NCBI RefSeq assembly: GCF_900239975.1
Contig: NZ_LS992154.1
Location: forward strand, 1 to 64,000
Direction of reading: 5' to 3'
Length of the DNA: 64,000 nt
Source of the DNA: Chlamydia poikilotherma
Lineage (GTDB): Bacteria; Chlamydiota; Chlamydiia; Chlamydiales; Chlamydiaceae
Part shown: piece after piece, positions 35,675-45,363 of the stretch
Layout of the letters: each line of letters opens with the position of its first letter
Numbering within the stretch: position 1 is the stretch's first letter
Notes under the pieces: generated by a model
The model's input: only the letters and a program-made list of their open reading frames with translations
Databases searched by the model: none
Told to the model about the DNA's origin: nothing
Translations under genes and position numbers: made by a program

Positions 35675-37483
35675 CTACAAGTTGGTAATAAGGTTATCCA
35701 TAATAAATTGTTTTCGTTCTTTAGTGTTTTTCCCCATGTAAAATTGTAAAAGTGTCTCTAAAGAGTCTAGAGAACCAATTGTTACAGGGGTTAGGCGCAT
35801 ATCAGCACCAATAAAAGCTTTAAATTCTTTAGGAGATATCTCTCCTAAACCTTTAAATCGTGTTACTTCTAAATTAGCTTCCTTTTTCCCTAATTTCTGT
35901 ATTGCCTGTATTTTTTCCTGGTCTGAATAGCAGTACAGAGTTGTATCTTTGTAACGCACCTTAAATAAAGGTGTCTCTAAGATAAATAGATGATCGTTTT
36001 CAACAATCGGCAAGAATGTTTTTAAGAAGAATGTAATTAGTAAATTGCGAATATGCATACCATCTACATCAGCATCGGTAGCGAGGATAATTTTATTATA
36101 ACGCAAATGTTGCGTACTATTTTTCGTAATACCTAATGCGGTGGCCAGGTAAAATAGCTCATCATTTTTATACATTTTTTCTTCTTCCAAAGAAAAAACG
36201 TTCATAGGTTTTCCTCGAAGCGAAAACACTGCTTGTGTTAGCGGATTTCTCGAAGATAAAATAGAAGCTGAAGCAGACTCTCCCTCTGTTACGAAAATAG
36301 ACGAAGCCTCGCCATAAAGAGAACGCTCATTATAGTGAAACTTACAATCACGGAGTTTTGGAATTTTATAATGGAGCTTCTTTTGCTTGTCTTTAAGATC
36401 TTGCTTGATAAATTGAATGTTTTTACGAGTTTTCTCATTCAGCTTAATCTTATCGAGAAGAAGGTCTGCATAGGGTTTATTTTTTTTTAGCTCTTGAATA
36501 ATAGCACTTTTAACATTCTTAATTATTCCCGAACGAATTTGCGTATTTCCAAGCTTGTTTTTTGTTTGTGATTCAAAAATTGGTGAAGCAATTTTTATTG
36601 CAACGCATCCTACCAGACCATCACGGATATCATTACTTGTAAATGTCTTTCCAAAATACTCATTGATTCCCTTAACAATAGCCTCTTTGAAGGCTGCTAG
36701 ATGTGTTCCGCCATCTATAGTTTCCTGACCATTAACAAAGGAGAAATAGCGTTCGTTATATGTTTCTAGATGGGTAAATAGAAAAGATAATTCAGAATTT
36801 TGGAATGCTATAGGAGGATAGAGAGTTTCTTCAGGAATTTCTTCTTTAAATAAGTCTTGAAGACCTTGTTGGGATACAAAAATTTCATTATTACAAATTA
36901 CTTCAAGACCGGGATGTAAATAGGTATAACGTCGAATTTTCTTTTTTAAGAACTCATCATTGAAAGAGAAATTGGTAAAGATTGTTGGATCTGGAGAAAA
37001 AGTGATTTCTGTTCCATCAGGATCTTTCGTAGATCCTTGACGAGAGTCTTGTAAAATGCCTTTGCAAAATGTTGCAAGATGGTATTTTTTTTTACGTACA
37101 GAGCGTACTGTGAATGTCTCTGAAAGAGCATTTACAGCTTTTAGCCCGACACCATTTAATCCTACAGAAAAATGGAAAACATCTTGGGTATACTTTGCTC
37201 CTGTGTTGATTTTAGAGACGCATTCGATCATTTTCCCTAAAGGAATGCCTCGACCACGATCACGCACAGTTATACTACAGGAGTCAGCACAAATGGAAAT
37301 GGTCTTCCCATGTCCCATGATAAATTCATCAATCGCATTATCTACAACTTCTTTAAATAAAGTATAGATCCCATCTTCAACTTGGGAGCCGTCTCCTAAT
37401 CTCCCTATATACATACCGGCACGTAGGCGGATGTGTTCTAAAGAGGCTAGAGAAACAACACTAGCTTCAGTATATGTTGCCAT
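35675..37483 (-). CDS. parE: DNA topoisomerase IV subunit B
   Basis: ATPase subunit of topoisomerase IV. The GHKL fold shows EVVDNAIDE (ATP/magnesium Asn), RGRGIPLG and GLNGVGLKAVNAL; the TOPRIM part has VTEGESASASIL and ILATDADVDGMHIRNLL. The 602-residue length is slightly short but all motifs are intact. It was named gyrB_2 (CT661). A separate gyrA/gyrB pair is expected elsewhere. A TTGTTT-17-TAAAAT promoter candidate lies upstream. Confidence 0.93.
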   Translation of the reverse strand: MATYTEASVVSLASLEHIRLRAGMYIGRLGDGSQVEDGIYTLFKEVVDNAIDEFIMGHGKTISICADSCSITVRDRGRGIPLGKMIECVSKINTGAKYTQDVFHFSVGLNGVGLKAVNALSETFTVRSVRKKKYHLATFCKGILQDSRQGSTKDPDGTEITFSPDPTIFTNFSFNDEFLKKKIRRYTYLHPGLEVICNNEIFVSQQGLQDLFKEEIPEETLYPPIAFQNSELSFLFTHLETYNERYFSFVNGQETIDGGTHLAAFKEAIVKGINEYFGKTFTSNDIRDGLVGCVAIKIASPIFESQTKNKLGNTQIRSGIIKNVKSAIIQELKKNKPYADLLLDKIKLNEKTRKNIQFIKQDLKDKQKKLHYKIPKLRDCKFHYNERSLYGEASSIFVTEGESASASILSSRNPLTQAVFSLRGKPMNVFSLEEEKMYKNDELFYLATALGITKNSTQHLRYNKIILATDADVDGMHIRNLLITFFLKTFLPIVENDHLFILETPLFKVRYKDTTLYCYSDQEKIQAIQKLGKKEANLEVTRFKGLGEISPKEFKAFIGADMRLTPVTIGSLDSLETLLQFYMGKNTKERKQFIMDNLITNL

Positions 37484-37530
37484 ATTTTCTATTCTTCTTA
37501 TTGCGTTCTAGGAAAAATACTTATATTAGA

Positions 37531-37559
37531 ATTTTATTACGCGATGTTTGAGTAAACAA
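37531..37559 (-). promoter_or_regulatory. Candidate sigma66 promoter of parE
   Basis: On the minus strand TTGTTT (37559-37554) and TAAAAT (37536-37531) are 17 bases apart; transcription would start about 40 bases before parE. Confidence 0.35.
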
Positions 37560-37571
37560 TTTAACGATTAG

Positions 37572-37588
37572 TCATAGCAGTGCTATGA
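37572..37588. repeat. Short perfect hairpin upstream of parE
   Basis: TCATAGC and GCTATGA are 7-base arms around AGT, about 15 bases upstream of the parE -35 candidate. It may be an operator; no U-tract. Confidence 0.35.
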
Positions 37589-38053
37589 GTATTTCTCAAT
37601 ACCAGCTCTATTTATTGTTAGACTTAAAGGGATCCAAGCTCTTTTCCTAGAAGATTTGCCAGATTACGACATTTCTTTTTCTCAATCAAGATAGACGTAA
37701 GTCTTAGATTAATGTTCAAGAATCTGATATTTTATAATTCTTTTTCTAATTACGGTTTCGAAATTGGTAATACTCTCGTTTTAGATTTTGTCATGTGAGA
37801 TAGTATTTTTCCTGGGCTAGATTGGTATTTTGTAAATTAGAATATTTAAGAATTTAGAGGAGTATCTTGTATTCAAATAGCGGCCTGATTCCATTTATTT
37901 TTGTTTTTTTATACAGAAAATACAGTTTGAAAATGGATAAATAGATGGCATCTAATTTTGTCTTGGGCTATACACCTAGATTACTTTCGTTCTCAATTCT
38001 CTATTATTTTCTTGTATTTAGGGAATAAGCGGAAAAATTACCACAACGTGCTT

Positions 38054-39070
38054 ATGGTCTTAGGGGTTGTTGGAATTAGCTATCGAGAGGCTGCTTTAAA
38101 AGAAAGAGAAGCAGTTATTAATATCTTAAAGGATTTTGAAGCTAATTCGTTATTTTCTCAACGTTTTTTCAGTAGAGACGAATCTTTCGTTTTACTACTT
38201 ACATGTCATAGAGCTGAAATTTACTATTTTTCTAAAAGCAATAGTAATGTTCAATCAGAATTGCTTGCGCGAATTTCTGCTTTGGGAGCACGCCCTTATT
38301 GTTATCAAGGATTAGCATGCTTCACCCATTTATTTACTGTTACTAGTGGTATGGATAGCTTGATTTTTGGTGAGACAGAAATTCAGGGGCAGGTGAAACG
38401 TGCTTATATTAAGGCGAAAACAGAAAGAGAATTACCTTTCGCTCTACATTTTCTATTTCAGAAGGCTTTAAAAGAAGGAAAGGATTTTCGCTCTCAAGTC
38501 TCTTTGTCTTATCCTGTTGTAACGATAGAGTCTGTAGTTGAGGAAACTCTAGACTTGCATGGTAAATCAACAAAAGACAAACTTTTATTTATCGGTTACT
38601 CGGATATTAATCGGAAGATCGCAAATGGGTTGAGTGCGAAAGGTTACCGAAATCTAATTTTTTGCTCTCGAAAAAATATTTCCATGCCCTACGATACAGT
38701 GGCTCGTAGTCAACTTTCTTTTAGGGAACCTTATGATGTCATTTTCTTTGGATCTTCGGAATCAGCTAAAGATTTTTCCGGATTGTCTTTAGAAAGTTTG
38801 GCAAGCATCCCAAGTCGTGTGATTTTTGATTTTAATGTTCCACGGACTTTTACTTTAATGGAACGTCCAAAAGATATCATATGTTTGGATATGGATTTTA
38901 TTAGCGAGCGTGTGCAGAAGAAACTTCAAATTAGTAAGCAATGTACAAATAAAGAAAAACCATTTTTAGCTCTAGCAGCAAGAAAACAATGGGAAGTTTA
39001 TGAACAAAAGTGCTCACATATACCTTCGAGCCAGGTTCGAGCTTCTTGTCCTAAGCTGTTGATTCTTTAG
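38054..39070 (+). CDS. hemA: Glutamyl-tRNA reductase
   Basis: First committed step of C5-pathway haem synthesis: NADPH reduction of glutamyl-tRNA to glutamate-1-semialdehyde. [12 protein letters not shown] near residue 50 carries the catalytic cysteine (usual TCNR is TCHR here), and [19 protein letters not shown] is a family hallmark. I chose ATG 38054 (MVLGVVGIS), 338 residues; an ATG at 37958 would add 32 residues unlike the family. It is shorter than E. coli HemA (418), lacking most of the C-terminal dimerisation helices, as in other chlamydiae by recollection. CT662 is the orthologue. Confidence 0.9.
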   Translation: MVLGVVGISYREAALKEREAVINILKDFEANSLFSQRFFSRDESFVLLLTCHRAEIYYFSKSNSNVQSELLARISALGARPYCYQGLACFTHLFTVTSGMDSLIFGETEIQGQVKRAYIKAKTERELPFALHFLFQKALKEGKDFRSQVSLSYPVVTIESVVEETLDLHGKSTKDKLLFIGYSDINRKIANGLSAKGYRNLIFCSRKNISMPYDTVARSQLSFREPYDVIFFGSSESAKDFSGLSLESLASIPSRVIFDFNVPRTFTLMERPKDIICLDMDFISERVQKKLQISKQCTNKEKPFLALAARKQWEVYEQKCSHIPSSQVRASCPKLLIL

Positions 39071-39085
39071 CGTCTAATTCGTCTC

Positions 39086-39114
39086 TTGACATATACAGCT
39101 ATCGAAAATACTCT
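39086..39114 (+). promoter_or_regulatory. Candidate sigma66 promoter upstream of the type III operon
   Basis: TTGACA (39086-39091, perfect consensus) and TACTCT (39109-39114) are 17 bases apart. The start would be near 39121, a ~295-base leader before scc4 that passes the hairpin at 39195-39213. A nearer promoter cannot be excluded. Confidence 0.45.
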
Positions 39115-39194
39115 AGGCTTTTATCGCTAACTGCGATGGATTTGTATGCAGTGTGGTCTAGTACTGGCAGATTGTAGTTGATAACAAGTGCAAT

Positions 39195-39213
39195 AAAAAT
39201 CAGCCCGATTTTT
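39195..39213. terminator. Weak hairpin, possible hemA terminator or attenuator
   Basis: AAAAATC pairs with GATTTTT around AGCCC, 7 bp but mostly A-T. It may end hemA transcripts, or if the promoter at 39086 is used it would lie in the leader of the type III operon. Confidence 0.3.
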
Positions 39214-39416
39214 CTTAGGTCTTTTGTTCTTTATAGTGAAAAAGATGCACAAGAAAACGAACATGATATTGTTTATAGAAACAAGAAATCGTTTTTATTT
39301 TTAAAGTTTGTATTGGCATAACTCGATTTAAAGGCTGAAAAAGCTAAGTCTAGAAAAGAGGTTGTCTAAATTTTCGGTGGAGAAGAGACAGCCGTTCCTG
39401 TATAGGAAGAGCGTGC

Positions 39417-39821
39417 ATGTTGGAGAAATTGATAAAAAATTTTGCCACGTATATTGGTATAACGTCAACCCTCGAATTCGATGCTGATGGAGCATATGTC
39501 TTGCCTATAAGTGATCTTGTCAAGATACGTGTACTACAAAATGCAGATAATGAAATTGTGTTTAGTGCTTTCTTAGGGGAGTTGGCTCCTTCTGTGGATA
39601 CAAATAAAGTATACTTACAAATGATGGTAGCGAACTTGTTTGGTAGAGAAACAGGAGGTAGCGCTTTAGGATTGGATTCCGAAGGCCATGTTGTCATGAC
39701 ACGTAGAATTCCCGAAGAAGTTTCATATGAAGATTTTGCTGGTTACATAGAGAGTTTTATGAATTTTTCTGAAACCTGGCTAGAAGATTTGGGACTAAAT
39801 AAAGCACAACAAGGACAATAG
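39417..39821 (+). CDS. scc4: Type III secretion chaperone Scc4 (CT663 type)
   Basis: A 134-residue protein with the class I secretion-chaperone look: N-terminal helix ([10 protein letters not shown]), beta core ([22 protein letters not shown]...) and C-terminal helix ([17 protein letters not shown]). C. trachomatis Scc4 pairs with Scc1 to deliver the plug protein CopN, and has also been reported to bind sigma66 region 4 and repress transcription. Both roles come from recalled literature. It is the first gene of the cds operon; ATG 39417 follows AGGAAGA. Confidence 0.82.
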   Translation: MLEKLIKNFATYIGITSTLEFDADGAYVLPISDLVKIRVLQNADNEIVFSAFLGELAPSVDTNKVYLQMMVANLFGRETGGSALGLDSEGHVVMTRRIPEEVSYEDFAGYIESFMNFSETWLEDLGLNKAQQGQ

Positions 39822-39840
39822 GCAACAGGGGTAGAAAAAC

Positions 39841-42249
39841 ATGGGTGCACGTTTAATTATTGATAAAGGCCCGTTGTCAGGATTTGTTTTAGTTCTTGAA
39901 GAAGGAACAAGCTGGTCAATCGGAAGGGATGAGGCAACTAGTGATATTCAGCTAGAAGATCCTAAGCTTGCTGATACTCAGGTTGTTATAAGTAAAGAAG
40001 AGGGTGTTTATTCTGTTACAAACTTAGACAGTACACATCCTGTTACTGTAAATGGAAAAGAGATAATAGAGACAACATCTCTGCAAAACGGTGATAGCTT
40101 AACATTTGGCAGTAATCAATATTCTTTTTTCACGAATGAATTTGATCCTGAAGATGTTGTTTACGATTTTGACTTTTCTTCAAAAAATACAACTAATGTC
40201 TCGCCTGAACCTGCCGATAGTAAAAAGAAGACGAAGAAGAAAAGCAAGTCTTCACAGGACAATGAAAAAAAACCTTCTTCTTCAAAGCAGCAAGATTCTT
40301 CCGATGCTTCTCCTAATGATAAAGACAAAGAACTTGCTGAAGCTTTCTTAGCTTCTGCAAAGTCAGAGAAGAAAACTTCCGATCAAAAGGTAGATAAGGT
40401 AGATATAGATACGCTACCCGATTCCGGAACAAAAAAGAAAAAATCCCCATTGGGGGATGTGAAAAATACTGAAACCCAGCATGCTACTATGGAAGAAAAC
40501 GGAGCCTTGCCTAATCAAAATCAGCAGCCGTTGCCAGATTCTGACTCTCCTAAGCAGGAACAGTCTCAAGAAGGTGATCGGCCTAAAGAAGGTGAGCCTG
40601 TCAAAGAATCTCCCGCTTCTAAAAAAGAAGAAGTCACTCCCCAAGGACCTACAACTGATGAGAATCAGGATGTAGAAGATTCACATCACGACAAAGAAAC
40701 TTCTGAAGAAACGACTGATAACAAAGAAGAAGCTGAAGAGAAGCCCGAAGAGGAAAATCAAGAAGAGAACAAAAAAGCTGACAAAGCTGAAGTCTTGTCT
40801 CCGTTTAATGTGCAAGATCTCTTTAGATTTGATCAGGGTATTTTTCCTGCAGAAATAGATGACATTGTTCAAAAAAATGTTTCTGTAGATCTTTCTCAGC
40901 CCTCGCGCTTTTTATTAAAAGTATTGGCTGGAGCCAATATCGGTGCAGAATTTCATTTGGATACGGGAAAATCTTACATTTTAGGTAGCGATCCTGCATC
41001 TGCAGATATTGTCTTTAATGATCTTAGCGTCTCACATCGCCATGCAAAAATCATCGTAAGTAACGATGGTTCTACCATGTTGGAAGATCTGGGTAGTAAA
41101 AACGGTATAATCATTGAAGGGAAGAAAATAGAGCACAGCTCTACCCTAAGTTCCAATCAAGTTGTTGCTCTAGGAACAACTTTATTTTTACTGATAGATC
41201 ATCTTGCTCCTGCGGATACAATTGTAGCCTCATTTGCTCCAGAAGATTACGGTTTATTTGGGCGTCCTCAAGATGCTGAAGAAGTGGCTGAGCAAGCTGC
41301 TCAGGAAGAAGAAGAAAAACGTAAACGAGCTACTCTCCCTACAGGATCATTTATACTTACGTTGTTTATTGGTGGCTTAGCTATACTTTTCGGCATAGGT
41401 ACAGCTTCTTTATTCCATACGAAAGAAGTCGTCCCTATCGAGAATGTGGACTTTCAAGAAGACATCGAACGTGTAGTAAATACATTTCCGACAGTTCGTT
41501 ACACATTTAATAAAAATAACGGACAGCTCTTTTTAATCGGACATGTAAAAAATAGTATTGATAAAAGTGAGCTTCTCTATAAAATGGACGCTTTGTCTTT
41601 CATCAAATCTATTGATGACAACGTTATTGATGACGAGGCTGTCTGGCAAGAAATTAATATATTGTTATCAAAAAGAGTAGAGTTTAAGGGCGTGAGTATG
41701 CATTCTCCCGAACCTGGCCAATTCGTGATAACAGGATATCTAAAAACAGAAGAGCAGGCTGTGTGTCTCTCTGATTATCTTAATGTGCATTTCAACTATC
41801 TTTCCCTACTTGAGAATAAGGTAATCATAGAATCACAAATGTTGAAAGCTATTGCTGGTCAACTTTTGCAATCAGGATTTGCAAATATTCATGTAGCCTT
41901 TGTTAATGGCGAAGTTGTTCTTACTGGATATGTAAACAATGCGGATGGGGAGAAATTCCGTTCTGTTGTTCAGGAGATCTCTAATTTGCCTGGCGTACGT
42001 CTTGTGAAAAACTTTGTTGTTTTGTTACCTGTTGAAGAAGGGATAATAGATTTAAATTTGCGGTATCCTAGCCGTTATCGTGTAACCGGGTATTCAAAAT
42101 ATGGTGACGTAAGCATTAATGTTGTAGTCAATGGTAGGATTTTGACCCGCGGTGACGTTGTCGATGGAATGACGGTAACAAGCATCCAACCGAACTGTAT
42201 CTTTTTAGAGAAGGAAGGGTTGAAATATAAAATCGAGTACAATAAATAG
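39841..42249 (+). CDS. cdsD: Type III secretion inner ring protein CdsD
   Basis: Bitopic inner-membrane ring component, YscD family, 802 residues. Two FHA domains (about residues 1-100 and 355-455, the second with GSDPASADIVFNDLSVSHRHAKI) face the cytoplasm; between them lies a ~200-residue Lys/Glu/Ser-rich disordered linker. A membrane segment is at about 503-525 (FILTLFIGGLAILFGIGTAS), then periplasmic ring-building domains. FHA domains bind phosphothreonine, so phosphorylation by a Ser/Thr kinase is plausible; CdsD phosphorylation by PknD is recalled for C. pneumoniae. CT664 is the orthologue. Confidence 0.9.
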   Translation: MGARLIIDKGPLSGFVLVLEEGTSWSIGRDEATSDIQLEDPKLADTQVVISKEEGVYSVTNLDSTHPVTVNGKEIIETTSLQNGDSLTFGSNQYSFFTNEFDPEDVVYDFDFSSKNTTNVSPEPADSKKKTKKKSKSSQDNEKKPSSSKQQDSSDASPNDKDKELAEAFLASAKSEKKTSDQKVDKVDIDTLPDSGTKKKKSPLGDVKNTETQHATMEENGALPNQNQQPLPDSDSPKQEQSQEGDRPKEGEPVKESPASKKEEVTPQGPTTDENQDVEDSHHDKETSEETTDNKEEAEEKPEEENQEENKKADKAEVLSPFNVQDLFRFDQGIFPAEIDDIVQKNVSVDLSQPSRFLLKVLAGANIGAEFHLDTGKSYILGSDPASADIVFNDLSVSHRHAKIIVSNDGSTMLEDLGSKNGIIIEGKKIEHSSTLSSNQVVALGTTLFLLIDHLAPADTIVASFAPEDYGLFGRPQDAEEVAEQAAQEEEEKRKRATLPTGSFILTLFIGGLAILFGIGTASLFHTKEVVPIENVDFQEDIERVVNTFPTVRYTFNKNNGQLFLIGHVKNSIDKSELLYKMDALSFIKSIDDNVIDDEAVWQEINILLSKRVEFKGVSMHSPEPGQFVITGYLKTEEQAVCLSDYLNVHFNYLSLLENKVIIESQMLKAIAGQLLQSGFANIHVAFVNGEVVLTGYVNNADGEKFRSVVQEISNLPGVRLVKNFVVLLPVEEGIIDLNLRYPSRYRVTGYSKYGDVSINVVVNGRILTRGDVVDGMTVTSIQPNCIFLEKEGLKYKIEYNK

Positions 42250-42294
42250 CTAATTTTAAGGCTTGTTAATTCTTTTGTATTTAGGAAAAATACT

Positions 42295-42546
42295 ATGTTT
42301 AATATGGAAAATACAGCTGCTAAAGAAGATAAATCTTCTCATCAGTTGTTTGATTTAGAGAAAGACATGCAGGATCTGAGTAAAGCTCAGGAGATCAAAG
42401 CTAATGTGCAGGATAAAGTGCAAAAATTGAATGCTTCTCTTCGAGAAGGTTCTGATAAAGCATTTTTTGAGAAACAACAAGCATTGTTAGCAGGATATCT
42501 AGCCCTTCAGAAAGTTCTCGGGCGGATGAACCGCAAAATGGTTTAA
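42295..42546 (+). CDS. cdsE: Type III needle chaperone CdsE
   Basis: An 83-residue, helical, soluble protein (MFNMENTAAKEDKSSHQL...) directly before the needle gene, as YscE is in Yersinia. With CdsG it is expected to keep the needle subunit CdsF from polymerising in the cytoplasm. ATG 42295 and ATG 42304 are both possible; the first follows AGGAAAAATACT. CT665 is the recalled orthologue. Confidence 0.8.
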   Translation: MFNMENTAAKEDKSSHQLFDLEKDMQDLSKAQEIKANVQDKVQKLNASLREGSDKAFFEKQQALLAGYLALQKVLGRMNRKMV

Positions 42547-42572
42547 CAGACTAGATAAGTAGTGGAGAATTT

Positions 42573-42830
42573 ATGAGTGGTAGCGGAAGTAGTTGCTCAG
42601 CATTTAATTTTAATGACATGCTTAATGGCGTATGTAAATACGTCCAAGGTGTGCAACAATATTTAACAGAATTAGAAACCTCAACGCAAGGTACCGTTGA
42701 CTTAGGTACGATGTTTAATTTGCAATTTCGTATGCAAATTTTATCACAGTACATGGAAGCAGTATCCAACATCTTGACAGCTGTGAACACAGAGATGATC
42801 ACTATGGCAAGAGCTGTTAAAGGAAGTTAA
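42573..42830 (+). CDS. cdsF: Type III needle subunit CdsF
   Basis: An 85-residue small helical protein (SGSGSSCSAFNFNDMLNGV...) of needle-subunit length, lying between the two needle chaperones. It should form the extracellular hollow needle. It has two cysteines in its first half, typical of the chlamydial needle and unusual elsewhere. No signal peptide, as needle subunits are exported by the apparatus. ATG 42573 follows GTGGAG. CT666 is the recalled orthologue. Confidence 0.85.
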   Translation: MSGSGSSCSAFNFNDMLNGVCKYVQGVQQYLTELETSTQGTVDLGTMFNLQFRMQILSQYMEAVSNILTAVNTEMITMARAVKGS

Positions 42831-42848
42831 TAAACTAAGAGAAGGATC

Positions 42849-43298
42849 ATGGCAGATTTGGAATTATTTAAAGCAGATTTTGCGTTGTTGTTTGAAGCTG
42901 GCATGTTGGCTATCAAACAAGGTGATGAAGAAAGCGCGAAAAAGCTTTTTCAATCTTTACAAATCTTAAAACCTGACCATTATGGTCACGAATTAGGATT
43001 AGCATTGATTGACTTGCATAAGATGGAAATTTTTGCTGCAGAAGAGCGATTAAGCGCTTTAGCACAAAAAGAAGTCGATAATTGGAGCATTAAGTCTTTC
43101 CTTTCTCTAACACACATGATGATCGTCTTGCATCAAGGAAGCTCTTTCGAAGTGCGCCGTGAAAGCTTGGAAAATTGCTTAAAATTGGCAGATCAGGTGT
43201 TAGAAAATTGTGAAATAGAATCAACAAGAATTCTTGCTCAATCCGTTTTAGACTGGCATGATACTCTAGTAGCTAAAAGCGGTGGGCCTTTAGGTTAA
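42849..43298 (+). CDS. cdsG: Type III needle chaperone CdsG
   Basis: A 149-residue helical TPR-like protein (FEAGMLAIKQGDEESAKKLFQSLQILKPDHYGHELGLALIDLHKM). YscG-type TPR folds wrap the needle subunit, and this gene follows cdsE and cdsF as expected. ATG 42849 follows AAGAGAAGGATC. CT667 is the recalled orthologue. Confidence 0.82.
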   Translation: MADLELFKADFALLFEAGMLAIKQGDEESAKKLFQSLQILKPDHYGHELGLALIDLHKMEIFAAEERLSALAQKEVDNWSIKSFLSLTHMMIVLHQGSSFEVRRESLENCLKLADQVLENCEIESTRILAQSVLDWHDTLVAKSGGPLG

Positions 43299-43341
43299 CC
43301 TATTTTTTGGTTCTGAATAAAATACACATGGTTGTTGTCTT

Positions 43342-44013
43342 ATGATAGATCCTTTGCAGCTTTTCCCGAATTTAGACTCTGATAAGGAAACAGCTTCTAT
43401 ACAAAAGCCTTCAGGAACTCCTTTAGCGAGTGAGCTAAATAAGGAAGTCCCTGCATTTTCTTTAGGAATGTCCGCGGATGCACTTAATAAAAATATCGAG
43501 GATCTAAAACCTAATCCTATGGCAATGATGCAAGATAGAAATTCTAATATCATTGATCCTGAATTAGAAGAAGCTTTGGATTCTGAAGAGCTCAAAGAAC
43601 AAATAAATAATCTCAAAGAGCGTTTATGGGATGCAGAATCAACCTTACAAAACCAAGATCAAAATAGATTATCTCCTGAACATTTTGAAGCTGTTAGTGT
43701 GATTATCGATTTAATCAATGGAGATCTCAGCGACATAGCTGAACATACTCAGCAAAGTTTAGAGAAAAAGACAGAAGAAGAAAACGCTTCTGTTACACGT
43801 AAGATGATCAATTGGGTTTCCTCAGGCGAGGAAGTATTAAATAGAGCTCTTCTGTATTTTTCTGATAGAAACGGAGAGCGAGAAAATTTAGCCGACTTTT
43901 TAAAAGTACAGTACGCTGTTCAAAGAGCAACGCAAAGGGCAGAACTCTTTGCTAGTATTGTAGGAACTACGGTAAGTAGTATAAAGACGATAATGACCAC
44001 ACAATTGGGTTAA
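43342..44013 (+). CDS. Type III operon protein of CT668 type
   Basis: A 223-residue soluble protein with a disordered N-terminus (to ~80), a coiled coil (about 75-100, DSEELKEQINNLKERLWDAESTL), and a helical C-terminal half. It lies between the needle chaperones and the ATPase, one base before cdsN. CT668 is the recalled orthologue and lacks an accepted Yersinia counterpart. A YscH/YscI- or stator-type role is only a guess. Confidence 0.7.
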   Translation: MIDPLQLFPNLDSDKETASIQKPSGTPLASELNKEVPAFSLGMSADALNKNIEDLKPNPMAMMQDRNSNIIDPELEEALDSEELKEQINNLKERLWDAESTLQNQDQNRLSPEHFEAVSVIIDLINGDLSDIAEHTQQSLEKKTEEENASVTRKMINWVSSGEEVLNRALLYFSDRNGERENLADFLKVQYAVQRATQRAELFASIVGTTVSSIKTIMTTQLG

Positions 44014-44014
44014 C

Positions 44015-45343
44015 ATGGACGAATTGACGACAGATTTTGACACGCTCATGTCGCAATTAAACGATGTACATTTGACTACAGTCGTAGGTCGTATTACTGA
44101 AGTTGTCGGTATGTTAATCAAAGCAGTTGTTCCCAATGTTCGTGTTGGGGAAGTATGCTTGGTTAAACGTCACGGCATGGAGCCTCTCGTTACTGAGGTT
44201 GTTGGCTTCACACAAAATTTTGCTTTTCTATCGCCATTGGGAGAGCTTTCGGGGGTTAGCCCTTCTTCAGAAGTTATCCCAACTGGTCTACCTTTGTACA
44301 TCCGTGCGGGTAATGGTCTTTTAGGACGTGTGTTGAACGGTTTGGGAGAACCTATTGATTCTGAGACAAAAGGACCTTTAGTTGATGTTAATGAAACCTA
44401 TCCTATTTTCCGTGCACCACCTGATCCATTGCATAGGGAAAAGTTAAGAACAATCTTGTCCACAGGCGTGCGATGCATCGATGGTATGCTCACAGTAGCT
44501 AGAGGTCAGCGTATAGGGATCTTCGCTGGAGCCGGGGTGGGTAAATCCTCTCTTCTAGGGATGATTGCTAGAAATGCTGAAGAAGCTGATGTTAATGTGA
44601 TTGCTCTCATCGGAGAGCGGGGCCGCGAGGTTCGTGAGTTTATCGAGGGGGACCTTGGAGAAGAAGGAATGAAACGATCGGTGATCGTTGTTTCCACGTC
44701 AGATCAATCATCACAACTACGATTAAATGCTGCTTATGTAGGTACTGCTATAGCAGAGTATTTCCGAGATCAGGGGAAGACTGTTGTTTTAATGATGGAT
44801 TCTGTAACTCGATTTGCTCGAGCATTAAGAGAAGTCGGGTTGGCTGCTGGAGAACCTCCAGCTAGAGCAGGATACACGCCTTCAGTATTTTCAACCTTAC
44901 CTAGATTATTAGAACGTTCTGGAGCATCAGATAAAGGAACAATCACAGCATTTTATACTGTGCTTGTTGCCGGAGATGATATGAATGAACCGGTCGCCGA
45001 TGAGGTTAAATCGATTCTTGATGGACACATTGTTTTATCTAACGCTTTAGCACAGGCGTATCACTATCCTGCTATTGATGTTTTAGCATCAATTAGCCGT
45101 TTGCTGACAGCAATTGTTCCTGAAGAACAAAGGCGCATTATAGGAAAAGCTCGTGAGGTATTAGCAAAGTATAAAGCAAACGAAATGCTTATACGTATTG
45201 GAGAGTATCGCCGAGGTTCCGATCGCGAAGTGGATTTTGCTATAGATCACATAGATAAGCTGAATAGATTCTTAAAGCAAGATATCCATGAAAAGACTAA
45301 TTACGAGGAAGCTGCGCAACAACTTCGGGCAATTTTCCGATAA
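44015..45343 (+). CDS. cdsN: Type III secretion ATPase CdsN
   Basis: Hexameric ATPase at the cytoplasmic base that strips chaperones and unfolds substrates. The 442 residues show the F1-beta-like fold: FAGAGVGKSSLLG is Walker A (about 172), VVLMMDSVTRFARALREVGLAAGEPPARAGYTPSVF holds Walker B and the family segment, and RGSDREVDFAID is the C-terminal signature. Start ATG 44015, one base after the previous stop. CT669 is the recalled orthologue. Confidence 0.96.
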   Translation: MDELTTDFDTLMSQLNDVHLTTVVGRITEVVGMLIKAVVPNVRVGEVCLVKRHGMEPLVTEVVGFTQNFAFLSPLGELSGVSPSSEVIPTGLPLYIRAGNGLLGRVLNGLGEPIDSETKGPLVDVNETYPIFRAPPDPLHREKLRTILSTGVRCIDGMLTVARGQRIGIFAGAGVGKSSLLGMIARNAEEADVNVIALIGERGREVREFIEGDLGEEGMKRSVIVVSTSDQSSQLRLNAAYVGTAIAEYFRDQGKTVVLMMDSVTRFARALREVGLAAGEPPARAGYTPSVFSTLPRLLERSGASDKGTITAFYTVLVAGDDMNEPVADEVKSILDGHIVLSNALAQAYHYPAIDVLASISRLLTAIVPEEQRRIIGKAREVLAKYKANEMLIRIGEYRRGSDREVDFAIDHIDKLNRFLKQDIHEKTNYEEAAQQLRAIFR

Positions 45344-45363
45344 GATATTAAGGGTAAAATGCC

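Larger units (their letters stand above)
37484..38053. other. 570-base gap between divergent parE and hemA
   Basis: AT-rich. It holds a parE promoter candidate (37531-37559), a TCATAGC-AGT-GCTATGA hairpin (37572-37588), and a 25-codon frame starting TTG at 37867 after GAGGAG and stopping at 37944, followed by a 27-codon frame from ATG 37945. These could be a leader peptide or remnants; no protein family is recognised. Confidence 0.4.
39071..39416 (+). other. 346-base gap before the type III secretion operon
   Basis: It holds a good promoter candidate (39086-39114), a weak hairpin AAAAATC-AGCCC-GATTTTT (39195-39213) and no coding frame I can support. A Shine-Dalgarno AGGAAGA lies at 39404-39410 before the first gene of the operon. 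Confidence 0.5.

Noticed and set aside
37958..38053. Upstream ATG giving hemA 32 extra residues
   Set aside because: The added residues are unlike glutamyl-tRNA reductase, and MVLGVVGIS is the usual start.
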